Assembly (NCBI RefSeq): GCF_013283195.1 | Contig: NZ_JABEKT010000001.1 | Span: 2,987,473-3,051,472 of the forward strand | Source of the DNA: Ensifer adhaerens | GTDB taxonomy: Bacteria; Pseudomonadota; Alphaproteobacteria; Rhizobiales; Rhizobiaceae | Direction: 5' to 3' | DNA length: 64,000 nucleotides | Shown here: in pieces, positions 17,455 to 27,140 of the stretch | Layout of the letters: every line of letters begins with the position of its first letter | Numbering within the stretch: position 1 is the first letter of the stretch | Program-made: the position numbers and the translations under genes | The notes under the pieces: generated by a model | What the model saw: the letters and a program-made list of their open reading frames with translations, nothing else | Database searches by the model: none | What the model was told of the DNA's origin: nothing

Positions 17455-18078
17455 TCAGCAGGTCAGGTGTGAAGCATCCGCCAGGCTGACGACCGCCCGA
17501 TTTCGGAAGAAGTTATCCTGGCGTAGATGCGTGATGCTCCCCGATTTTGCCGGGAAGCTCAGGAAGCCGCAGGCATCGATCGGCACCTTCATCCAGGCCG
17601 CGAGAACCAGCGTCAACGTGAAGCCATGGGTGACGATGATCTGCGTCTCGCACGGCCGCTCGACGATCGCGTTCACGCGGGGATAGACGCGGGCGGCCAC
17701 GTCGCGGCGCGTTTCCGCGCCATCGATCCCGCAGGGATAATCGAGCCGGTTGTCGTCGGGCGCCGGGCTATAGCGCGCGTCGAGCCACGCCTGGGGTTTC
17801 CCGCCGGCCACGCCGTAGCTGATTTCCCGGAGATCCGCGGTCTCGGCCACCGGCCGTTGGAAGCGCCTGGCAATGGCTGCTGCCGTCTGCGAAGCCCGAC
17901 GAAGATCCGAGCTGTGGATCTCCACGTCTCTGTCACCAATCAACGCCAGCAGCCGTTCGGCCGTCGCCGCCGCATCCTCTTGGCCCCGCGCCGTCAGGTC
18001 GGTGTCGTACCAGCCTCCCACCCTATCCTCTTCGTGATGGATGGACTGCGTGTGGGTAACGACGAAAATGTCTTTCAT
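17455..18078 (-). CDS. Histidine phosphatase family protein with altered RHG motif
   Basis: 207 residues of the phosphoglycerate-mutase-like fold. The usual RHG is replaced by THT (VVTHTQSIHH, H9 is the likely phospho-acceptor), while WYDTDLTARGQEDA, IHSSDLRRASQTA and IIVTHGFTLTL preserve the second Arg and second His regions. Loss of the first Arg may alter phosphate binding; the substrate is unknown. Confidence 0.8.
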   Translation of the reverse strand: MKDIFVVTHTQSIHHEEDRVGGWYDTDLTARGQEDAAATAERLLALIGDRDVEIHSSDLRRASQTAAAIARRFQRPVAETADLREISYGVAGGKPQAWLDARYSPAPDDNRLDYPCGIDGAETRRDVAARVYPRVNAIVERPCETQIIVTHGFTLTLVLAAWMKVPIDACGFLSFPAKSGSITHLRQDNFFRNRAVVSLADASHLTC

Positions 18079-18234
18079 ATCGGTCGTCTCATCAAATTCG
18101 CGTCTTGCAGGACGCTCTGAAAAACAGAGATGCCGAGACTGTTCTGGGAGCGAAGGGCCGGACGTCCTGCAGTTGCTTCTCGTATCGTGCGAACCGCAAT
18201 CATCCGGCTCAAATCGCCGCCGCTGACCGCGGCC

Positions 18235-18696
18235 CTACGGCCTTTGGCTGCGAACGCACACCTGTTCCCGCAACGCGACGATCTCTTCGTGATGATCGCC
18301 AAAGCTGTACATGTCGAAACAGAAGCCAATGCTCAAGGCGGTGGCAAGCTTCTGAAGCTCAAAGTCCAACTCCCAGCCGAAACTCTGCTGATAGTAGCCG
18401 ACGCAGGCGATCTGAAGCCTGGCCATGGTCGCGGCGTGCAGCAGCCCCTCACGATAGGGCGAGAGGGCATCCAACAGAGATCTGACATGCTGGTTCAGCG
18501 GATGCGTATCGTCCAGCCCGCTATTCAGCTTCCAGCGTGACTGCGCCCGCCTGAAGGCATGCCCCCGTGCGAAAAACCCTTCCCCCGTTGCCCAGCTTTC
18601 GCTGGGATCAAGGCCGATTGCATTAGTGATATCTGTCGGGTCGAAGGCGCCTACGGCACAGAAATAGGCATATTCGCGATCCGCGACCGCTTGCAT
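18235..18696 (-). CDS. DUF4279-family protein
   Basis: 153 residues with the DUF4279 layout: an N-terminal strand AYFCAVGAFDPTDITNAIG, a G-rich loop, SRWKLNSGL, then a helix-strand C-terminus. The function is unknown. It begins 4 bases after the pdxJ stop on the same strand, so it is probably co-transcribed. Confidence 0.75.
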   Translation of the reverse strand: MQAVADREYAYFCAVGAFDPTDITNAIGLDPSESWATGEGFFARGHAFRRAQSRWKLNSGLDDTHPLNQHVRSLLDALSPYREGLLHAATMARLQIACVGYYQQSFGWELDFELQKLATALSIGFCFDMYSFGDHHEEIVALREQVCVRSQRP

Positions 18697-18700
18697 TGCA

Positions 18701-19453
18701 TCACACCGCCTGCCCGCAGGCGCGGCGGAAGCGGCGCACGGTCTCAGCCATGCCGTATTCCAGCGCGTCGGCAGTCAGGCCGTGGCCGATCGACACTTCG
18801 GCGATATTAGGGACATGCTTGACGAGCAGCGGCAGGTTGGCGACCGTCAGGTCGTGGCCGGCATTCACTTCGAGGCCGAGGCTGGCGGCGATCGCGGCGG
18901 TGCGCCCCAGTTCGGCGGCAATCTTCTCCGCCTTTTCCGGGTCGTCATAGCAGCCGCCATAGGGGCCCGTGTAAAGCTCGATGCGGTCGGCACCGGTTTC
19001 CCGGGCAATGCGCAGCGCCTCCGCGTCCTCGTCGCCATCGGCAAACAGCGAAACCCGGAATCCCTTCTTCTTCAGCCTGCCGACAACACTGCCGAGAAGG
19101 TTGTGGTTCTTGCGGAAGTCCCAGCCGTGGTCGGAGGTCGCCTGCGCCGGATCATCGGGCACCAGCGTCACCTGCTCCGGCTCATGGGTTTCGACGAGGC
19201 GCAGAAACTCCTCGTTCGGGTAGCCTTCCATGTTGAATTCGGTCTCGGAAAACTCGTCGTCGATGAGATCGCGGATCGGCTGCAGGTCGGAAAAGCGCAC
19301 ATGCCGCTGGTCGGGGCGTGGATGCACCGTCAGCCCGCTTGCGCCGGCCTCGAGAGCGATACGGCCGAGCGCAGTAACGGACGGCCAGGGAAGATCGCGC
19401 CGGTTGCGCAGCATGGCAACGGCATTCAGATTCACGGACAGTTTTGCGGGCAT
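18701..19453 (-). CDS. pdxJ: Pyridoxine 5'-phosphate synthase
   Basis: 250 residues. Condenses 3-amino-2-oxopropyl phosphate with deoxyxylulose 5-phosphate in vitamin B6 synthesis. Hallmarks: [16 protein letters not shown] at the N-terminus, [28 protein letters not shown], and [10 protein letters not shown] followed by [13 protein letters not shown] for the phosphate sites. Length is normal. GGAAAG precedes ATG 19453. Confidence 0.96.
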   Translation of the reverse strand: MPAKLSVNLNAVAMLRNRRDLPWPSVTALGRIALEAGASGLTVHPRPDQRHVRFSDLQPIRDLIDDEFSETEFNMEGYPNEEFLRLVETHEPEQVTLVPDDPAQATSDHGWDFRKNHNLLGSVVGRLKKKGFRVSLFADGDEDAEALRIARETGADRIELYTGPYGGCYDDPEKAEKIAAELGRTAAIAASLGLEVNAGHDLTVANLPLLVKHVPNIAEVSIGHGLTADALEYGMAETVRRFRRACGQAV

Positions 19454-19917
19454 GTCGGAACTTTCCAGAGGCGGGCAATGTCAATGCAATCTTCTACTGC
19501 ATAATTGCAAAAACCGAAAACGGTTTGAGGCCAAGATTATGCAGCAATTCCAAAGAGTACGTCCGCCGGCGAAAGTCGGGCCCGGCGTCGCCTGATTGCC
19601 GGCCATCTCTTGACGAAACCTTGACATTAGTGGGACCTAACATGCAATCAGACCCATGGGGTTGGCTCGACCCAGAGCACTCGACCGGTATGGATTCAGG
19701 CGGCGCAAGACCCGCAAACATGGTACCGCTACGTTCTGCCACAGGGAGATGGTCGCAATTCCTGCTTTTATTTCAGATAAAACTCAAGTTTGGAGCAAAG
19801 CACTCCTGACAACAGCTTTTTTTGAGCCTAAATTTCCGAATCACATCGAATGGCCATAGTCTGCCCTTCGATCACCTTCATAAAGTTTCGCGGCGAATGA
19901 ACCTGGAGCAACAACCG
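19454..19917. other. Intergenic region without a supported gene
   Basis: 464 bases between divergent pdxJ and the next gene. A 55-codon plus frame (19642-19809, MQSDPWGWLDPE...) exists but lacks a ribosome site and family resemblance. Nothing else stands out. Confidence 0.35.
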
Positions 19918-21030
19918 ATGACGACGGTCGAAAGACCCTGCAACGAGACGATCCGGCAGATTCTGCGCCGCATCCTCGAGAGCAAGGCTTTTGCACGTTC
20001 CGAACGCCTGCGCGCTTTTCTCGCCTATGTCGTCGACAAGGAGATGATCGGTGAAGGTCCGCAGTTGAAGGGCTACTCGATCGCCATCGACGTCTTCGAT
20101 CGCCCCCAGGCGTTCAATGCCGACAGCGACCCCCTGGTGCGGGTGCATGCGGGCAAGTTGCGCAAATTGCTCAAGACCTACTACGAGACCGACGGCGCTA
20201 GAGACGAATGGCATCTGGTCATTCCCAAGGGCACCTATGTACCCGAATACAGCCGTGGACGGATCGATGCGGTTGGTGCTGCCGAGCCGCAAGCCCGTCA
20301 GCCGAAGCTGACGAGGAAGCGCCTTCCCGGCCAGAAGACAGCTTGGCCGCCGGCACCATTGTCTTCGCCGCTCGCCGTTTTGTCCGTGTTGCCGCTGCTC
20401 CTGTTTGCGCCCCTGCCCTCACCGGAAATGACGCTGGATATCGATGCGCAGGCGAAGCTGTTCAACGGCCGCTATGCGACCGAGCGTGTGCTGCCGTCGG
20501 TCAACGTCATTGTTTCGGGCGACCAGAACGGCGATATCAAGGCCTTCGCCACCGCCCTTCGCACCGCCGCACAGCGCCACAAGACGCTGGCGCGCGCCAC
20601 CGATGGCGACACGGGACGGCCGGTGTCGCGCAATGCCGCGCTGTCGTTTTCGCTCGACCTGACCTGGTACGATGCGCCCGCAGCCGGTGTACGCGTGACC
20701 TTGAAGCATGACGGTGAAGGCGTGCCGCTGCGGCAGGATTTCATCACCATCGAGCGGTTGAAGAGCGAGCCGGACCTTTTGTTCGAAAGCATGTCGCTGG
20801 CATCGGAACTGTTCTCTCTGGATGGCGAGATCTACACCCACGCGAGCGAGGAACAGATCCAGAGCCCGCTGATGGATTGCATGACCGCGACCGCGCAATA
20901 CCGCAAGCTGCTGACCCGCGACAGCTTCGAAAAGGCCTGGTCCTGCCAGCAGCAGCTGGCGCCCCTGCGCGGCGACGAGCCTCTCTTCATCCTCAGCGCC
21001 AAGAGCCCGCTAAAGGTCGTCGGACACTGA
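19918..21030 (+). CDS. Membrane protein with an N-terminal regulator-like domain
   Basis: About 370 residues from ATG 19918 (GGAG at 19905). Residues 10-110 form a block common in rhizobial adenylate-cyclase-like/TPR regulators: FARSERLRAFLAYVVD, KGYSIAIDVFDR, DPLVRVHAGKLRKLLKTYY and IPKGTYVPEY, which resembles a winged-helix output domain. A single membrane segment (LAVLSVLPLLLFAPL) near residue 150 separates it from a probably periplasmic domain of about 210 residues. This topology recalls one-component membrane regulators. The function is unknown; an upstream start at 19822 is possible. Confidence 0.7.
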   Translation: MTTVERPCNETIRQILRRILESKAFARSERLRAFLAYVVDKEMIGEGPQLKGYSIAIDVFDRPQAFNADSDPLVRVHAGKLRKLLKTYYETDGARDEWHLVIPKGTYVPEYSRGRIDAVGAAEPQARQPKLTRKRLPGQKTAWPPAPLSSPLAVLSVLPLLLFAPLPSPEMTLDIDAQAKLFNGRYATERVLPSVNVIVSGDQNGDIKAFATALRTAAQRHKTLARATDGDTGRPVSRNAALSFSLDLTWYDAPAAGVRVTLKHDGEGVPLRQDFITIERLKSEPDLLFESMSLASELFSLDGEIYTHASEEQIQSPLMDCMTATAQYRKLLTRDSFEKAWSCQQQLAPLRGDEPLFILSAKSPLKVVGH

Positions 21031-21447
21031 CGAAAACCATGGTTCCGAGCGCCGGGAGGCGTTCGGCCGCCACCGCTCAAACCAGCATATCCCCTGCAAT
21101 ATTAAGGACTATTCATATATGCGATTCGCGTATACGGTGTAGTCATGCGTTGGGAATTGGTGCCTGGTTGCTCGTCAGGCAAGCACAATTGTCAGCAGTA
21201 ATCGCGCCCTTGGCGCTGTGTGCCCCAGCCGAGCAGCAGGCGCCATCGTCGACTCCAGACGGTGGCTTCGGAGTGCGGATCCGTTCCGCTCCCGGTCACG
21301 GACGGTCGTGGCGGCGTCCTGATGCCTGCGGCATAATTCCGTAAATCGGCAGCGATATCGGGACCAATTATGCAGCAAATCGAAGCGTTACGACGACCTG
21401 CCCTCCCTTGATCGGGCGCGCGGCGCCGTAAACCGGGGACAATCGAT
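21031..21447. other. Intergenic region without a supported gene
   Basis: 417 bases upstream of the MerR-type gene. I see no gene, hairpin or repeat that I can support. Confidence 0.35.
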
Positions 21448-22128
21448 ATGCCGCGAGACCACTGGAAATACGAGGGCGTGCTGGCGGCGCCCGAACGTGT
21501 CGGCTACCTGCCAAAACTGCCGCTGCCCCACCACGACCCCTCAAGCCCGCTTGCAATCGCCGATATGGCCGATGCCTTCGGCGTCACCCACCGCACCCTG
21601 CATTTCTACGAGGAGAAGGGCCTGCTTATCGCCGCCCGCATGGGGCCGATGCGGGTCTATGGAGCGGACCATATCCGGCGCATGGCCGTCATCAACGCCT
21701 GCCGCGAAATCGACATGCCGATCGCCGCCATCCAGGAGCTGCTCTCGAGCCTCGCTGGAGCCGACGACCAGACCGAAGCCGACCGGCTGTTCAAGGAGGC
21801 GCTGCTGTCGCGGCGGCGGGAACTGGCCGCCCAGCAATCCAACCTGCGCCGACAGATGCAACGCATATCCGAACTCCTGGAAAGCGAAACAGAGAATGGC
21901 GAGCCCTCACCCGATGACGCCGCACACGTGCACCTCTCACCGATCGAAAGCGAGTGCCTGACCTTCATGGCCGAAGGCTATCCCGCCTCTCGCATCGCCC
22001 GGTTGATGGAGATGGATCTGGCGGCAGCCTTGACGCTCGAAGCCGGAATCATCCGCAAATTCAATGCCCATAACCGCTTCCAGGCCATCGCCAAGGCGGT
22101 GCTTTCGGGCATGATCGCCGCGGAATAA
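21448..22128 (+). CDS. MerR-LuxR fusion transcriptional regulator
   Basis: 226 residues. A MerR-type winged helix at residues 30-100 (IADMADAFGVTHRTLHFYEEKGLL, YGADHIRRMAVINACREI) is followed by a coiled-coil dimerisation helix. The last 65 residues (HLSPIESECLTFMAEGYPAS, RLMEMDLAA, IIRKFNAHNRFQAIAKAV) match the layout of a LuxR/GerE helix-turn-helix, somewhat degenerate. There is no effector domain or Cys cluster after the coiled coil. Two DNA-binding modules in one chain is unusual. Confidence 0.8.
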   Translation: MPRDHWKYEGVLAAPERVGYLPKLPLPHHDPSSPLAIADMADAFGVTHRTLHFYEEKGLLIAARMGPMRVYGADHIRRMAVINACREIDMPIAAIQELLSSLAGADDQTEADRLFKEALLSRRRELAAQQSNLRRQMQRISELLESETENGEPSPDDAAHVHLSPIESECLTFMAEGYPASRIARLMEMDLAAALTLEAGIIRKFNAHNRFQAIAKAVLSGMIAAE

Positions 22129-22332
22129 ATGGGGTAAAGGCCCCGCGCCGGCGCCCCCAACTCGCCAGGGGATGGCGAGAAGCGTTGCCCACCGCGTGCC
22201 GAAGGCAAACGATTATCGGCCGTTTTCGCGGGACCATTCGGCTGCAATTCTCTGGCGGTCAGGGATAATATGATGTTCTCGGCGCCACCTGCATGGTACG
22301 AGGCGCCGAAACAACATGAACGAGACACCCCG

Positions 22333-23007
22333 ATGCTTCCCTGGATCCAGCTAGACCGCGCAACCATTCCCGGCGATGGCGACGAGTTGCGCCTGAAGCA
22401 GCGCGGCAGCGAGTTTTCCATCATGCTCGGCTCGACCGAATTGATGAACAGCCGGTTGAGCGGCTCGGAAGAGGCGTTGGCGACGCTGAGCTATGAGCGG
22501 ATCGCCGGCCGCAAGAATGCCAGCATGCTGATCGGCGGGCTCGGCATGGGGTTTACCTTGCGCGCCGCCCTCGGCGTCCTCCCGGACGATGCCAGAGTGG
22601 TCGTCGCCGAGCTCGTGCCTGCCGTGGTCGACTGGGCGCGCGGCCCGATGGCGGATCTGCACAAGGGCACGCTCGACGATCCCAGGGTCGAGATCCATGT
22701 CGGCGATGTCGGTGGGCTGATCCGTTCGAAATCGGCCGCTTACGATGCCATCCTGCTCGATGTCGACAATGGCCCCGACGGGTTGACGCGCCCTTCCAAC
22801 GACAGCCTCTACAACCACACCGGCCTGCGTGCCGCCAAGGCTGCGTTGCGCGCCAACGGCGTGCTTGCCGTCTGGTCTTCGGCGCCGGATAGCGCTTTTA
22901 CCCGCCGATTGCGCGAAGTCGGCTTTGCCACCGACGAGGTGAATGTGCGCGCAAATGGCAAACGTGGCGGCGCACGCCATGTGCTGTGGATGGCGACCAA
23001 GCGATAA
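22333..23007 (+). CDS. Spermidine-synthase-like methyltransferase-fold protein
   Basis: About 224 residues. The SAM-fold motif I region is MLIGGLGMGFTLRAAL, followed by VVVAELVPAVVDWARG and AILLDVDNGPDG, as in the spermine/spermidine synthase superfamily. The protein is shorter than true SpeE and lacks an obvious N-terminal beta domain, so polyamine synthesis is not assured. The start is taken at ATG 22333; ATG 22270 is possible. Confidence 0.75.
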   Translation: MLPWIQLDRATIPGDGDELRLKQRGSEFSIMLGSTELMNSRLSGSEEALATLSYERIAGRKNASMLIGGLGMGFTLRAALGVLPDDARVVVAELVPAVVDWARGPMADLHKGTLDDPRVEIHVGDVGGLIRSKSAAYDAILLDVDNGPDGLTRPSNDSLYNHTGLRAAKAALRANGVLAVWSSAPDSAFTRRLREVGFATDEVNVRANGKRGGARHVLWMATKR

Positions 23008-23082
23008 CCGTCAGGTTGCTGCCAGCCGTCCATTGCCAATCGGGCCCTACGACGGCGATGTCGGCGGAATAAATCTCGGTCG

Positions 23083-23442
23083 TCACACCTTGCGGAAGGC
23101 CCGGCTCGACACCGAGATCGGGTTGTCGCTTGGGTCCTTCGCGTTGGCGAACTGATAGCCGTCAGCCTGATGGATCGAGCCAAACACCAGCCCTTCGGCA
23201 GCGCAGCGCGCGCAGAACGCCTCGACATCCCTGACATCGAACACCAGCTTGACCAGCGACTGGCCGCGCCGCTGCCCCTTGGCGGCCGGGTGGACCATCA
23301 GGCTGGCGCCGCCTTGCCGGCAGATGAGCTCGACGATCCGGTCGCCGGGCTCCCGCGAAACCTCGAAACCGAAGTGCATCTCGTAGAAGCGAACGGTCGC
23401 CTCCACATCATGGGCGTAAAGGATGATCCGGTTGATCGGCAC
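23083..23442 (-). CDS. VOC-superfamily protein
   Basis: 119 residues beginning MPINRIILYAHDVEATVRFY with a conserved FGFEV, a central LMVHP strand and the terminal KDPSDNPISV, all typical of glyoxalase/extradiol-type folds. It lies 39 bases after the helicase stop region on the same strand. The substrate is unknown. Confidence 0.85.
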   Translation of the reverse strand: MPINRIILYAHDVEATVRFYEMHFGFEVSREPGDRIVELICRQGGASLMVHPAAKGQRRGQSLVKLVFDVRDVEAFCARCAAEGLVFGSIHQADGYQFANAKDPSDNPISVSSRAFRKV

Positions 23443-23481
23443 GGGGTCTCCTCCGCTCGAAGCCTCGGCGACCGCCCGAAG

Positions 23482-24609
23482 TCAGCGAACGATCGTCAGG
23501 CGTTCGGCCGCGCGGGTAATCGCGGTATAGAGCCAGCGCTCGCGGGTATCGCGGAAGGCCCAGCTCTCGTCGAACAAAACGACGTTGTTCCACTGCGAAC
23601 CCTGCGCCTTGTGCACCGTCAGGGCATAGCCGAAGTCGAATTCGTCGTAGCGCTTGCGGGTCGTCCAGGGGATTTCGCCCTCGACCTCTTCGAAGGCCGC
23701 CTTCAACAGCTTGATCTTGGCCGCACCGCGATCCATGTCATCGTCTTCAGGGCGGATCATCAGGTTGATGCCGGGCTTCACCGTTTCCTTCGACGAACTC
23801 ATGACCTGCCAGAGCGAGCCATTGAGCAGGCCCTTGGCCGGGTCGTTCCTGAGGCACACCAGCTTGTCGCCCGATTGCGGATACTCGCTGGTAAAGCCCT
23901 TGAGCTCGCGAAGCCGCTGGTTGTAGCGCCGCCTCGTCTTGTTGGTGCCGACCAGCACCTGGTCGGCCTCCAGCACCAGTTCCTGGTTGACCTGCCCGCG
24001 GCCGATGACCTGCGTGGTGCCGTAGTCGCCATGCGCGATCTCGTTGCCCTCGCGCACCTGCATCGCCAACCGGATGATCGGGTTGTCGCGCGCCTGGCGG
24101 TGGATGTCGGTGAGCAGGTAATCCGGCTCCTGGTTGGTGAAGTAGCCGCCGCCGGTAACGGGCGGAAGCTGGCCGGGATCGCCCAGAACCAGGATCGGCG
24201 TGCCAAAACTCATCAGGTCCTTGCCGAGCGCCTCGTCGACCATCGAGCATTCGTCGACGATGATCAGCGCCGCCTTGGCGACCGGGCTCTGGCGGTTGAT
24301 CGAAAACATCGGCGCGATCGAGGTCTTGCCGGTTTCCTCGTCGGAAACCTCTTCCTCGCCGCGCGGCCGGTAAATCAGCGAATGGATGGTCTTGGCGTTG
24401 CTCGCCCCCTTGGAGCGCAGAACCTGGGCGGCCTTGCCGGTAAAGGCGGCAAACAGCACGTCGCCATCGACATGTTCGGCGAAATGGCGCGCAAGCGTCG
24501 TCTTGCCGGTGCCGGCATAACCGAACAGCCGGAAGAGCGGCGAGCGGCCTTCCTTCAACCATTGCGAAACGGCCTTGAGGGCCTCGTCCTGTTGCGGAGC
24601 AAATTGCAT
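23482..24609 (-). CDS. RecD-like ATP-dependent DNA helicase
   Basis: About 375 residues of superfamily 1B. Walker A is GYAGTGKTTLARHF (residues 30-43), Walker B is LIIVDECSMVD, motif III is ILVLGDPGQLPPV, and the C-terminal UvrD-like motif is ALTVHKAQGSQWNNV with the arginine-finger region YTAITRAAERL. It is shorter than RecD2 and lacks an N-terminal extension, as in the stand-alone AAA helicases common in rhizobia. It starts at ATG 24609 (MQFAPQQDEA); an in-frame ATG at 24678 is less likely. Confidence 0.92.
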   Translation of the reverse strand: MQFAPQQDEALKAVSQWLKEGRSPLFRLFGYAGTGKTTLARHFAEHVDGDVLFAAFTGKAAQVLRSKGASNAKTIHSLIYRPRGEEEVSDEETGKTSIAPMFSINRQSPVAKAALIIVDECSMVDEALGKDLMSFGTPILVLGDPGQLPPVTGGGYFTNQEPDYLLTDIHRQARDNPIIRLAMQVREGNEIAHGDYGTTQVIGRGQVNQELVLEADQVLVGTNKTRRRYNQRLRELKGFTSEYPQSGDKLVCLRNDPAKGLLNGSLWQVMSSSKETVKPGINLMIRPEDDDMDRGAAKIKLLKAAFEEVEGEIPWTTRKRYDEFDFGYALTVHKAQGSQWNNVVLFDESWAFRDTRERWLYTAITRAAERLTIVR

Positions 24610-24996
24610 GACGCGAAGTGTCAGGATTCGGGGTGCACAAGCAAGCCCGGATTTCCGGCCGGCAGCCGGCGGCTGCACTCTGAGCGGCCCCGATCGCCAA
24701 TTCCTGCACCGGATCGCCCGGATATCGCGGGTCTATCCGACGTCCGGGTGCACGGCGACACATCACGACTGCCCAACGCAATGGCAACGCCCCGGTACTG
24801 TTCGACCTGAGATCTCGATCTCCCGCCGTCTCGGCTGTGGCCATTTCTTGCCCTGTGGGCTGCCTGCCGCTTGAATGCCCGCGCGCAATGCTGCTAACGA
24901 GCGGTTGCGCGGCATATCGCCCCATCGACGGGGCTGTCCGCGCCAAACTGATCAGGCACGCGCGAACGCGCAAAGCTCCTGAAGCAATGCCGGAGA

Positions 24997-26091
24997 ATGC
25001 CCTTGAAGCCCGACCAGCCCGCCATGCCCACCCCTTCGGCACCCGTCGGCATCGGCCGGCTCGCACCGGCGCTGCAGTGGTTGCTTCTCACGCTGGTCTC
25101 CCTGGTCTTTACCGTGGCCCTCGAACTGATCGGCATCCCCGCCGGCTTGCTGATGGGGCCGATGTTCGCGGCCGTCCTCTTCGGCATGAACGGCAGCACC
25201 ATCCGCTTGCCCAAGCAGGTGTATTTCTGCGTGCAGTTCATTCTGGCAATGATGATCGCCGGCGCGATGACGCCGGGCATGCTCGGCACTTTTTCCGGCA
25301 ACTGGCCGCTGTTCCTCAGCGTCATTCTTTCCGTCATCGCCGTCAGCACGCTGTGCGGCTGGGTGATCACCCGCATGCGCATCCTGCCGGGCACGACCGC
25401 GATCTGGGGCTCGTCGGCGGGCGCTGCCTCCACCATGCTGATGATGGCGGACGCCTACGGCGCCGATGCGCGCCTCGTCGCCTTCATGCAGTATCTGCGC
25501 GTCATCTTCGTGGCCAGCACCGCGACCATGGTCGCCCATCTCTGGGTCACCGGCACCGAGGCCGAAACCACGATCGTCTGGTTCGAGCCGGTCTCTGTGC
25601 TTCCCTTCCTGACAACGCTTGCCGTCGGGCTTGGCGCCGCCTTTGCCGGCCGGATGCTGCGCGTGCCGGCCGGCGCATTCCTGATGCCGTTTCTCGTCGG
25701 CGCGGTGCTCAATGTCAGCGGCGTCATGACCACCGAGCTGCCGCAATGGCTGCTGGCGCTCTGTTATGGTCTGCTCGGCTGGAACATCGGCCTCGGTTTC
25801 ACCCGCTCGATCCTTGCCCATGCCCGCCGCGCCCTGGTGCCGACGGTGATCTCGATCGTCGTGCTGATCTCGTTTTCCGGTCTGCTCGCCCTCATCTTGA
25901 TCAAGGTGGCCGGCATCGATCCGCTGACGGCCTATCTCGCCACCAGCCCGGGTGGCCTCGATTCCATCGCGGTGATCGCGGCCTCCAGCAATGTCGACCT
26001 CTCCTTCGTCATGGCGCTGCAGTCCGCCCGCCTGATGATCATCACCATGATCGGCCCGGCGCTCGCCCGCTTCGTCGCGGATCGCGCCTGA
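24997..26091 (+). CDS. AbrB-family (AmoA-like) integral membrane protein
   Basis: 364 residues with about 10-11 membrane segments and two internally similar halves, as in the AbrB/COG3180 family (not the AbrB DNA-binding protein). Conserved glycine-rich blocks: GIPAGLLMGPMFAAVL and SSAGAASTMLMMADAYG in the first half, RVPAGAFLMPFLVGAVLN and TSPGGLDSIAVIAA in the second. Transport function is suspected but the substrate is unknown. Confidence 0.88.
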   Translation: MPLKPDQPAMPTPSAPVGIGRLAPALQWLLLTLVSLVFTVALELIGIPAGLLMGPMFAAVLFGMNGSTIRLPKQVYFCVQFILAMMIAGAMTPGMLGTFSGNWPLFLSVILSVIAVSTLCGWVITRMRILPGTTAIWGSSAGAASTMLMMADAYGADARLVAFMQYLRVIFVASTATMVAHLWVTGTEAETTIVWFEPVSVLPFLTTLAVGLGAAFAGRMLRVPAGAFLMPFLVGAVLNVSGVMTTELPQWLLALCYGLLGWNIGLGFTRSILAHARRALVPTVISIVVLISFSGLLALILIKVAGIDPLTAYLATSPGGLDSIAVIAASSNVDLSFVMALQSARLMIITMIGPALARFVADRA

Positions 26092-26230
26092 GCGCGGCCA
26101 GCATCGTCGCCTTCAAGAAAATCACGACGATGCAACACATCCGGGAATAATCGCCACCCTCCTCGTGTCTCATGTTCGGAAACGCACCCCGCGCACTCCA
26201 TCAGAAACAACTTGAGGAAGGAAAGCTCCC

Positions 26231-26602
26231 ATGAGACCGTTACCCCTAGCGATTGCTATTTCTCTTGTCGCCGGCGTCGCCTTTGCGGCACCGCCGGTCA
26301 AGACAGTCGAAACGGCGAAGGGCAATGTGCTCGCCGCCGCCAACGGCATGACGCTTTATACGTTCAAGAACGACAAGAAGGGCGAGTCCAGCTGCTACGA
26401 TTCCTGCGCCACCAACTGGCCGCCGTTCATGGTCGAAGGCGATGCCAAGGCCGAGGGAGCCTTTACGATCGTCGAGCGCAAGGACGGAGCCAAGCAATGG
26501 GCGAAGGACGGCATGCCGCTGTACTTCTGGATCAAGGACAAGAAGATGGGTGACGCGACCGGCGATGGCGTAAAGGGCGTCTGGGATGTCGTCAAGCCGT
26601 GA
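26231..26602 (+). CDS. Secreted repeat protein (COG4315-like)
   Basis: 123 residues with a signal peptide cleaved near VAFAAP. Two copies of the secreted-repeat motif follow: NGMTLYTFKNDKKGESSCYDSCATNWPP and DGMPLYFWIKDKKMGDATGDG, the family seen in COG4315 lipoproteins. Cysteines in SSCYDSCA may form a disulfide. GAGGAAGGAAAGC is a strong ribosome site. It overlaps the sigma-factor gene downstream, so the three genes 26231-27955 look like one operon. Confidence 0.88.
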   Translation: MRPLPLAIAISLVAGVAFAAPPVKTVETAKGNVLAAANGMTLYTFKNDKKGESSCYDSCATNWPPFMVEGDAKAEGAFTIVERKDGAKQWAKDGMPLYFWIKDKKMGDATGDGVKGVWDVVKP

Positions 26603-27140
26603 CCGCATGAGCGAGGGTGCGGAGGCGAATGCCGCCGCGCCCGACCGGTTCGAGGAGGACGTGCTGGCGCTGATGCCGGCGCTTCGGCGCTATTCGCGCA
26701 GCCTCGTGCGTTCGGATCCGGATGGTGAAGACCTGCTGCAGGATTGTGTAGAGAAGGTTCTGGCGCGCCGCGCCCAGTGGCGCGGGGTCAACCTGCGCGC
26801 CTGGGCCTTCACCATCATGACCAATCTCAGCCGCAACCGGCACCGCCACACGGCGCTCCACCCGCAGGTCGAACTCGACGACGACCTCGGACTGCAGGCC
26901 GAAACCTATGAGAGCGATCCGCTAGAGCGCTCGCGGCTGGAGCGCGCGCTCAACGGGCTTTCGGCGGAAAACCGCTCGGTGCTGATGCTCGTGGTGATCG
27001 AGGGATACCGATACCAGGATGTGGCCGACATGCTGGCCATACCGATCGGCACGGTGATGTCGCGGCTGTCGCGCGCGCGCCACCAGCTTGCCGAAGCGAT
27101 GAAGGACGACAACGTGATCAGCATGCGGAGACCGAAATGA
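26586..27140 (+). CDS. ECF-type RNA polymerase sigma factor
   Basis: 184 residues. Region 2 is LMPALRRYSRSLVRSDPDGEDLLQDCVEKVL, and region 4 is LNGLSAENRSVLMLVVIEGYRYQDVADML ending in GTVMSRLSRARHQL. It controls an extracytoplasmic stress regulon, probably including its own operon. ATG 26586 overlaps the preceding gene by 17 bases; ATG 26607 is an alternative. The next gene, its likely anti-sigma factor, overlaps by 4 bases. Confidence 0.93.
   Translation: MSSSRDRMSEGAEANAAAPDRFEEDVLALMPALRRYSRSLVRSDPDGEDLLQDCVEKVLARRAQWRGVNLRAWAFTIMTNLSRNRHRHTALHPQVELDDDLGLQAETYESDPLERSRLERALNGLSAENRSVLMLVVIEGYRYQDVADMLAIPIGTVMSRLSRARHQLAEAMKDDNVISMRRPK

Noticed and set aside
23170-24810. 546-codon plus frame opposite the VOC and helicase genes
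   Set aside because: It crosses two clear minus-strand genes and shows no domain.
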